Shown here in pieces: positions 31,646 through 38,529 of a DNA stretch of 38,529 bases. The first letter of the stretch is position 1; every line of letters starts with the position of its first letter. The notes beneath the pieces were generated by a model, which did not search any database, was not told the origin of the DNA, and saw only the letters and a program-made list of their open reading frames with translations. The DNA lies in NCBI GenBank assembly GCA_000697455.1, contig JNET01034587.1, positions 1 through 38,529 of the forward strand. Reading direction: 5' to 3'. The translations under genes were made by a program, and so were the position numbers. This stretch comes from Basidiobolus heterosporus B8920 (Eukaryota > Basidiobolomycota > Basidiobolomycetes > Basidiobolales > Basidiobolaceae).

Positions 31646-33563
31646 TTAGTGACTAAAATGACTTGGTGCGTTATGGAATAATGTTTTCCAGATATATGCT
31701 TGGGACAGTAGCATCTCAATTTCCTGCTCCGTCCAATGTTGTGTGGGAAGGGATTGTAAGTACATGATGATCTCTTGAAATTCCAATTTTCTCAAATGCT
31801 CCGACCAATGGACGAGAAATGCCGCACACATGTAAAGATGGAAGTCTGAAAACCCTGTTTCCCCTTCAGCCTATGAAATCGGGGGTGATATGAATGTCAG
31901 TAGCCACTTTATCAAATTAGATACACGAAACATACCAGGTAAGTGTCCCACATCCGAATGGTGGCATTCATCGGGATTTCGCGCATCAGCAAGCAGTTCA
32001 TCCAGCGAAAAGTGAATTGAATATATTCCACTCCCTCAGCCGCAAGATGAGCAGCTAATGGGGCTGAGGTTTGAAGATTGGTCAATATACGACTAGTCAT
32101 TGTTATACATGAGCATTGGATCGCTGTAGGCTTACCATCGACTCGCTCTATAAACTCCCGCAGTTTGAAGATTTGTCGTTGAATACCAGGTTGAGCAAAC
32201 GTATAGTTATCCTACTTAACATGGTGAGAAACACATAAACAACGTCGAGTAATCTGTCCCTTATTCAACCTGAATACCGTCCAGTAGCTTAGTCAAGCAC
32301 CAGAAGCTATCTGCTTCCAATGTATTCAAGGTTTCTTTGGAAAGGGTTCCAATATCAAAGGTTTCTGGATCTACGCCTTCATCTAGATACAAGTCAAAAT
32401 ATGCATTAATGTTCATCAAATTGGATGGATGTCATGGTGTGAAGTAGTTACGCTACCTATATAAGTAGTTAGAAATACTTGAAAGAACGGGGTCACAAGG
32501 TCATTGATGCCCTGAACATAGCCACTTGCGGGGTGCTGAACCGCCCAACAATATAGAATGCGTTTAAGACACTAGGAATACTTAATGTGAACACAATGAA
32601 GTGTATATATAACATGCGATGTTTCGCACTGACCTCTTGAGTAACTGGGTGGCGATATAGGGCGACTTCTGGGTTAGTTCTAGGCACATCAATTGAGATC
32701 TGGAATCAATTGATAAGTCAAGTCTTGTTGATGAAGTCCATTAGGGATTACTTGAGTTTACCTGATGCCACATCGCTTCATCTAGACTGGCTTCACCACG
32801 ACCGAAGGTTTGAGTAATGGCATCCTCATATTCTTTACGTTTCCGAGCCAATGTTTGTGCACGGCGTTCAGCATTACATGGTAAATACCCCTTGATGATG
32901 CCGCTATGAGTCACAGAGTCATAAAATCATTCAGAATATATACATACTAGCATGTGTTGCCAAGCAGTGGGTCGAAGGTCTACGGGTATACCATTCCAAC
33001 ATAACTCTTGTAGCTTGACTAGAAGTATTGGAGATCAAGAACAATTAAGCTACGACCAGTTACGATATAGTAGAGTTGATTCTTGAACTTACCCAAGTCA
33101 ACACTGGGTGCCTGAAGTAGGTCCTTCAAGCGGGTATACTTCGACAATTGCGAAGCCGACATCTTCGATCTCAAGAAGGGCCGAGACGATGAATTTGGGG
33201 AATCCGTGCTTGAACGAGGAGTTTCTACAAGATTTAAGCGTCAGAGGTGGGTTCTTTAATTTTTGTTTGAATATCAAGGAAGTAATAATTACTTGGAGGT
33301 GGGGTTCGTCCTCTAGTCAGTTGTGCTGATAGATCACCTTCAAAGTCGCAATCCACCTCCCCCATATTTTGGGCATTGAAGAATGGTACTTGTAAGGTAT
33401 CTTTACTTGAATGGATTTCACCATTTACGTCAGAGTCCCAGTCTTGGTTGATGTTGTCAATAAAATCAGTTGGACTAATCCTCCCAGAATATCGATTGCG
33501 TTGTGAATTTCCCCCATGTCGATAGGAATTTCTATACAAAGGTACGAAAGTATGGATGGGCAA
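31646..33563 (-). CDS. GYP1: TBC domain RabGAP, Gyp1/TBC1D22 type (5' end unresolved)
   Basis: Exons: 33563-33293, 33224-33093, 33018-32948, 32890-32762, 32699-32634, 32571-32457, 32382-32270, 32211-32136, 32063-31936, 31870-31646; all nine introns are GT-AG and keep frame (441 codons). The TBC core has the arginine finger ISIDVPR (Arg208) and glutamine finger YVQG (Gln243), plus WNGIPVDLRPTAW, HPASGYVQGINDLVTPFF, NYTFAQPGIQ, FRWMNCLLMREIP, IRMWDTYL and CAAFLVHW, a close match to Gyp1/TBC1D22 proteins that stimulate GTP hydrolysis by Ypt1/Rab1-like GTPases at the Golgi. The N-terminal 110 or so residues are Ser/Pro-rich and probably disordered. The first open codon of exon 1 is TTG, not ATG; the first in-frame ATG is codon 67 (33365), so a small upstream exon is likely missing. 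Confidence 0.88.
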
Positions 33564-34680
33564 TTTTAGAAGACGGCGATAAATCAGTGGACTGGATTAT
33601 TTTAGGAAACTATATAGGTGATGCTTACGATAAATCTGAGCCAGTGATGGTAGCTCCATGGGAGTATTGTGCACCAAATACATTAAGACCATTTTGTTCG
33701 GAGTTCCTTTAAATTAAAAACAAACTTGGTTTAGTGTTTTCATAGAGAAGTAAGGGGTATGTTGAGTCCATTAAGATATCCGTTATCACTACGATCCAGC
33801 AGAAGGAGAATATAGAATGCCACTTACTTCTCTGGAAGTTTTTTGAAAGAACGTCTCCAAAAAGATTTGGTATCTGTTTCGCTACAAATAGGCAAAAGAG
33901 ATTCAGCTTTCAAATAAACAAATTGTTGAAGGAGTTAACAATGAATGTAATCACACAAAAACTACGTGTTCTTACATACGACAAGACTAGAAAAAAACAC
34001 CAAGCTTCCATTGTACGCTACCTTGTATTCATATTGCGCTGTCTAGAACAAAGAAAAACACGAAATAGCTCTAGTGTAGTTTCGAGACGTATATATCGGA
34101 CGTATATATCGGACGTATATATCAAATCTAAGGTCACTTCAGAAATGAACTAATATTATCAAGTTGGTTCGAGAATCGGCCAAAGTAACCAGGCGCCCAT
34201 ATTGATCCAATGTCTATTTGAAAAGCCACTCTGGATCACAAAATAGCTAATATTAAGGTCTCACCAATCAATGGCTCCATGGATCGTTATGTACTGACGA
34301 TCAATTGGTGTATGATGTAGCGGAACTCAGGGAAACTCAAATAGTTCTTAAATTGCATGTGCAGATGACCTATACAGAACAGCGCATTTATCTTCGTTCT
34401 GACATTGTTTCAAAAGTGCAAATAATCGAACATTCTGCATAAATCATCAATTTGCCTATTCTTCCATCGAAATAATACGGATGACCATTATGCCTACAAT
34501 GGTTAGAAGATGGTTGATTAAGTAACTAGGAAGTATATCTGGACAGCAAGTAGCGTAGTAATTCTCTCAGACAGCAGTGAAGTTAAAGCACAACGTAAAA
34601 GCAATGGATACTGACGACTAATAAAGCCAGCCCAGGTTCGATATTTATTACAAAAATTCAAAATTTAGAACAACAACAAA
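33564..34680. other. Intergenic, upstream of the TBC gene and 3' of the oxidase
   Basis: The near end must contain the promoter and probably the unresolved first exon of the TBC gene; ATG-started minus-strand candidates lie near 33630-33680, but their phase does not fit the next exon. A 13-bp tandem repeat lies at 34087-34123. No other gene is seen. Confidence 0.45.
34087..34123. repeat. 13-bp tandem repeat
   Basis: ACGTATATATCGG repeats at 34087 and 34100, with 11 bases of a third copy from 34113. The core GTATATAT is AT-alternating. Its function is unknown. Confidence 0.8.
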
Positions 34681-37600
34681 CTACCTCTGAACACGGAAAA
34701 TCCCCCAATTCTCCAAGAGGAACTCAGTATTCAACCAACCGGTACGGTAAGCCCAATCACCCGTATAGTTACTGGCGAAGAACTGGTTAGTAATACTGGT
34801 GCCTGTACTGATCGCGTTGTTCACTGAAGAAACACCGTGTTGTGGTGCCTTAAGTTGGTCTTCCCAGGCGTGACCGTGAAGGTGGAAAGGTAGTGGTCTT
34901 GGCTTATCTAGACCACTAACAACACGAAGAATTTGTTGAGTGCCGGGAAGTGCGTGGAACACTTCAGTCGATGGCATACTGTTTTTCAACCAGTTTGGCG
35001 CAGAAGCAGGTTGGTTTCGATAATTCATGGCCTTCAATCCAGCATCCTGAAAAGCAACAGTGGTCTCATTTGCCACGGGTACATTAGGGCCTGATAAAAT
35101 TTGAACCGGTGACTCGTTGGCATATGGGACAGGTGCATTGACTTGATTATTTTGGAACAGACGAAGACCAGATTGTAAAACTACAACCTTATCTTGGTAT
35201 AATAGTCTATTGTGTTTTGACGACTTGCCATAGACATTAGTGTGATAGTACACATTAGATTCGGGACCGTACCATTTCTCAGGCACTTGGTGAGAGTCCA
35301 ATATTACTAATGCCCCGATTAGCCCGTGATGCTTGTGATTTCTAATATCTGCGTGATCTTGTAATGGAAGAGCTCCCAAGTGCTGATCTGCAAACAGACT
35401 GTAGGTAATTGTCTTACCCGGGGCAACTGTAGAGTCAGGATTGTAGCCAATATTCGTGCCATCATCGTACCGGACATCATGCTGAATGAGTGGCGCATGC
35501 AAGGACACTCTGCTGGATACCTTACGTTCTGGATCATCCACCGGCACAGGAACAGCAAATGGCTCGGGGCTGAGGCTCTTTGGAAGAGCGTTGTGCAGTT
35601 CAATGAGTATGCGTTCGCCGACCAATCCTCTGATGATCAAGGGGTCGACTTTGTTATCCTTCACGTTGAAGCACTCACCATGCTGAGGCTTGACGATCTT
35701 GGGTGAGCGAGGCTCTTGATATCCTGTCAAACAGTAAATCAGGCCGAAAGGATCACTCCAGCCATCAGAGTTGTACACGATCTCCTGGCGCTTAGCAGTT
35801 ACGAAGTACTTTCGCTCACCACTCACCTTAGACCTGTATTTGCTGGCCGCTCTGGTGAGACTCTTACCCACACCCTTTGACTTTCTGGTATGTGCGAATC
35901 GCTCCTTGACGATGCTCTTCAGTAAGGGTGAGTGGTAGAAGGAAGACACCTTCTCTTCAGGACCTGGGATTCGTGGCAGATGCTTCTGAGTGGAATCATA
36001 TACACGAGTGATACCCCAGTTACCAAGCCATAAGTCGTCAACACCACCCAGTTTGTAGAGATGATCACCAGCACTATAATCAGCCTGAACTCTGAATGTG
36101 AATCCTTCAGAAACTCCGATAGTCTGCTGACTGGTCACATTAACATTTGCCAAATCTTGGAATTTTTGCCAACGCATTCCGTGCACTTCAAAGCTGTGCG
36201 GCTTATCATGAGCGCCTTGTACCAGACGTACAATAATGTTGTCTCCTTGATAGGCCTCGAACAAAGTTGTAGAAGGATCCCCATATTTGTTCTTACTGCT
36301 AAACCACTCGGATGGATCTAATCCCTTCCTCTCCGATAATGGCTCGTTTCGGTAGTTTAGTACCACAATGCCCTGGTCTAGAAATTCGTTTTGGCCTGGT
36401 GGTGGATTGATTGCGGTACCGTTTGCATAGAACGCTGGCGTATAATCGCCAATAAAGACGACTTGTTCACGGAATGACTCTTCGGGCCCAACAACCACAG
36501 CACTTGTTGTGTACCGTTGCTCAGTCTTTACATCCTTTGGACTTAAGAACTTCGAGCCTTCAGGAGCTACAGGGGCTATTCCGTAAAGACCCTTCTTTTG
36601 ACGGTAATTGGCGAATAGATGGTCATGGAAGAAGATGTGACCCAAGGCATCATCAACCCACCAACGGTTGAACAAGTATTTACCAAACCGAGCCCCGCTC
36701 AAATAATTCCAACCAACAGAAGCACCATCACTGGTGAGAACATCAAACTTGACTAGATGTACGTGCATACCAGCCTCACCCTCGTGAGCTACTGCCTTAC
36801 ATCTAGGGAAATCCTGATCGAATGGTGTAGCAGGGATACTACGAGGGAGGTTGTTGGTGTACTTGCTGACGGCAACGCTGTTCTGAGTTACACGCATCGT
36901 AAAAGGCTCGTACTTAGCAGGACGGCCAGGGTCGGGCTTGACAGTTTCTTCTGCAGCAAACATGTGGCCATATGGATAGTGCCATCCATATTTGTTGTAC
37001 TCAACGTCGCGGGTCAAGATACTAATATTAAATCGATGAGTGTCAATTTTTTTGGGTGTCGGGATTAAAGTGAAAAAGTTTCCGGGTTGAGGATCTGAAT
37101 TCATATTTGCGACTTCGACTTCGGTAGCAGGACGATAATCCGAGCCTTCAGGAATTTCACCCAAGAGCTCTACTGGCCATGGAACTCTAGGAGACTTCTG
37201 ACCAGGTGTGCCAGCAATAAAGTTGGGATAACCTGGATTCATTTCAGATTTGTAGGGAGGATGAGGTCTGCCTGGCAATGGAATCAATTTAGGGATCGGT
37301 GTACCGTCGGGATAGGTGTAACGGCCATCTCATAACGATCCAGGACGCGCATCATACCCCACATTCCAGTTTCGAAGTGAACATACAGATGACAATGGAG
37401 AATAACATCTCCGATCAATTTCAGTCTAGAACCAGCTCCGAAGTGAACATCCAAGTCCCACGTGGTCAGAGGTGACAAAGAAAAGGAATCAATAATGTCA
37501 CTCTTACGATCACCTCTGCCTGAACTCCACTGGTGACCGTGTAAATGGAAAACGTGAGTTTCAGTTACACCAGTGTCGATAACCCTGTATCTGACGGGGT

Positions 37601-38521
37601 CACCAGCATATGCTCGGAAAATAGGAGTAGCCGGATCACCAAACAACCAACTGGAGTGATGCTGTTCTTCACCATTCACATCTGACACCAAGCCCTGGTT
37701 GATCATTCTCCATAACGCCAATTCTCTGTTTTTCATTGGCTCTGAACGGTAGTTGAAGAAGTTGATAACAGGGACTCCTGTACTGTTGTCACCAGTACAC
37801 GGATCAACAGTAGGCACAGCATTGTTCTTGATAGTCGTCGATCTTGGAAGAAGAGGGTAAACTCTCTGAATGGACAATCAGGGTGTGCATGCTGTCTCTC
37901 TTCACCATAGAAATCATGAACTTTCGGACATCCTCCGTTCAACGGGTATGGATGAATATCGACATGTGTACCGTCAATCGTTGGCTTTCCAGTAACAGGG
38001 TCGGTCCACAGAGAACCTCTGGGCTCGACAATAATGGCTCCGAATAGACCATGAACTACAGTACCGGCCGATGACCCGTCGTAGCTACCACCGTCAGAGA
38101 TCAAGTAGGTTCCTTCCTTCATGCATGGCCAGATGTATTCTTTCTCTTCATCTGTGCTGATCAGGCTACTGTAGTTATCGCCCACAGCGGTTCCATCACT
38201 CTTGATGTCATATCCGAAGAGGTATGGGTGCATCCCAACCTGACGACCCTTGATATAGTTTGTAAATTTGACATGCATCTTGTCACCTTGGTTACAGCGA
38301 AGCACTAGAGGAGTGACTAAGGGATCCATTGGCAGATTGCTAGAGTTCTGACTCAGCAACCCTAGAAGATTTTCACGATAAGTGAGAAGGTGTTTTAAAT
38401 TCTTCTTCAGCGTAAACATAACCCCATCCTCGTCATAGTCACCCCATCTGTTGGAAACCAATGGCATATCTATCGCTGCTACTTCGTAATAACGTGTCTG
38501 AGGTTGGAGCCTCTTTGGCAT
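34681..38521 (-). pseudogene. MnxG-like giant multicopper oxidase with two frameshifts
   Basis: Three overlapping minus-strand frames (38521-37733, 37877-37284, 37287-34681) together give about 1275 residues of one multicopper oxidase. Cupredoxin copper motifs: HPYLFGYD, HGLFGAIIVEP (about 38040), VFHLHGHQW (about 37540), HCHLYVHFETGM (about 37380, the HCHx3Hx4M type 1/3 motif), MHVHLVKFD, FFHDHLFANYRQKKGLYG (about 36610), EVHGMRW, DHADIRNHKHHGL and FHLHGHAWE near the end. Motif order and size resemble bacterial MnxG/McoA-type manganese or copper oxidases rather than fungal laccases. No intron is seen over 3.8 kb. The frame slips between about 37822 and 37846 and again near 37325-37335; each acts like one missing base, and no intron explains either. 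The visible ATG (38521) lies 8 bases from the window edge, so the true start may be outside. Either a decaying gene or local assembly errors. Confidence 0.75.
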
Positions 38522-38529
38522 GTGTTGTA

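Noticed and set aside
37290-37900. Introns as explanation for the oxidase frame changes
   Set aside because: The conserved motifs run right up to the breaks and any GT-AG pair that fits would be about 30 bases, shorter than all other introns in the window (51 bases or more).

Overview
The window looks like nuclear DNA of a fungus. Genes are interrupted by short spliceosomal introns (about 50-100 nt, usually GT...AG, with TACTAAC/CTAAC-like branch sites). The gene set combines eukaryotic housekeeping genes (Ran, clathrin light chain, a Gyp1/TBC1D22-type RabGAP) with typically fungal ones (hybrid histidine kinase, AA11-type LPMO, DUF3533/SNG1 family, APSES/KilA-N regulator). A full-length FANCD2 and a two-module ('dual') hybrid histidine kinase point to a non-Dikarya, early-diverging fungus such as a zoopagomycete, mucoromycete or chytrid-grade lineage. 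That placement is an inference from gene content.

Layout. 1-1247 (+): 3' part of a DUF3533/SNG1-like membrane protein. 2450-6445: four secreted-protein genes, namely a CHAP-domain amidase/peptidase (+), an AA11-type copper monooxygenase (-), a small helical secreted protein (-) and a class 3 lipase (-). 6936-7989 (-): clathrin light chain. 8832-11240 (-): putative transcription regulator with a GDS1-type winged helix and an APSES/KilA-N-like domain. 11241-14951: 3.7 kb with no recognisable gene but two tandem-repeat loci. 14952-19821 (+): dual hybrid histidine kinase in four exons, including a GC-AG intron. 19822-22054: no recognisable gene. 22055-23266 (+): seven-TM protein with a C-terminal RGS domain. 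23838-29619 (+): FANCD2 in 24 exons. 30529-31238 (+): Ran GTPase. 31646-33563 (-): TBC RabGAP in at least 10 exons. 34681 to the window end (-): intronless, bacterial-like giant multicopper oxidase whose reading frame is broken twice.

The left part reads as an extracellular degradation cluster (cell-wall peptide, chitin-like polysaccharide and lipid targets). Two signalling proteins follow: a phosphorelay kinase and a receptor-like RGS protein that would act on G-alpha. The right part is housekeeping (crosslink repair, nuclear transport, Golgi/Rab traffic) next to a probable laterally acquired oxidase. All spliced genes were assembled by hand from exon phase, splice signals and family motifs. 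Every model except the oxidase closes in frame over its whole length.

The most notable items are the fungal FANCD2 with the ubiquitin-acceptor lysine context conserved, the CHAP enzyme with a six-cysteine module and Asn-rich linker, the twice-frameshifted MnxG-like oxidase, and the kinase introns placed at the phospho-acceptor Asp and His codons.
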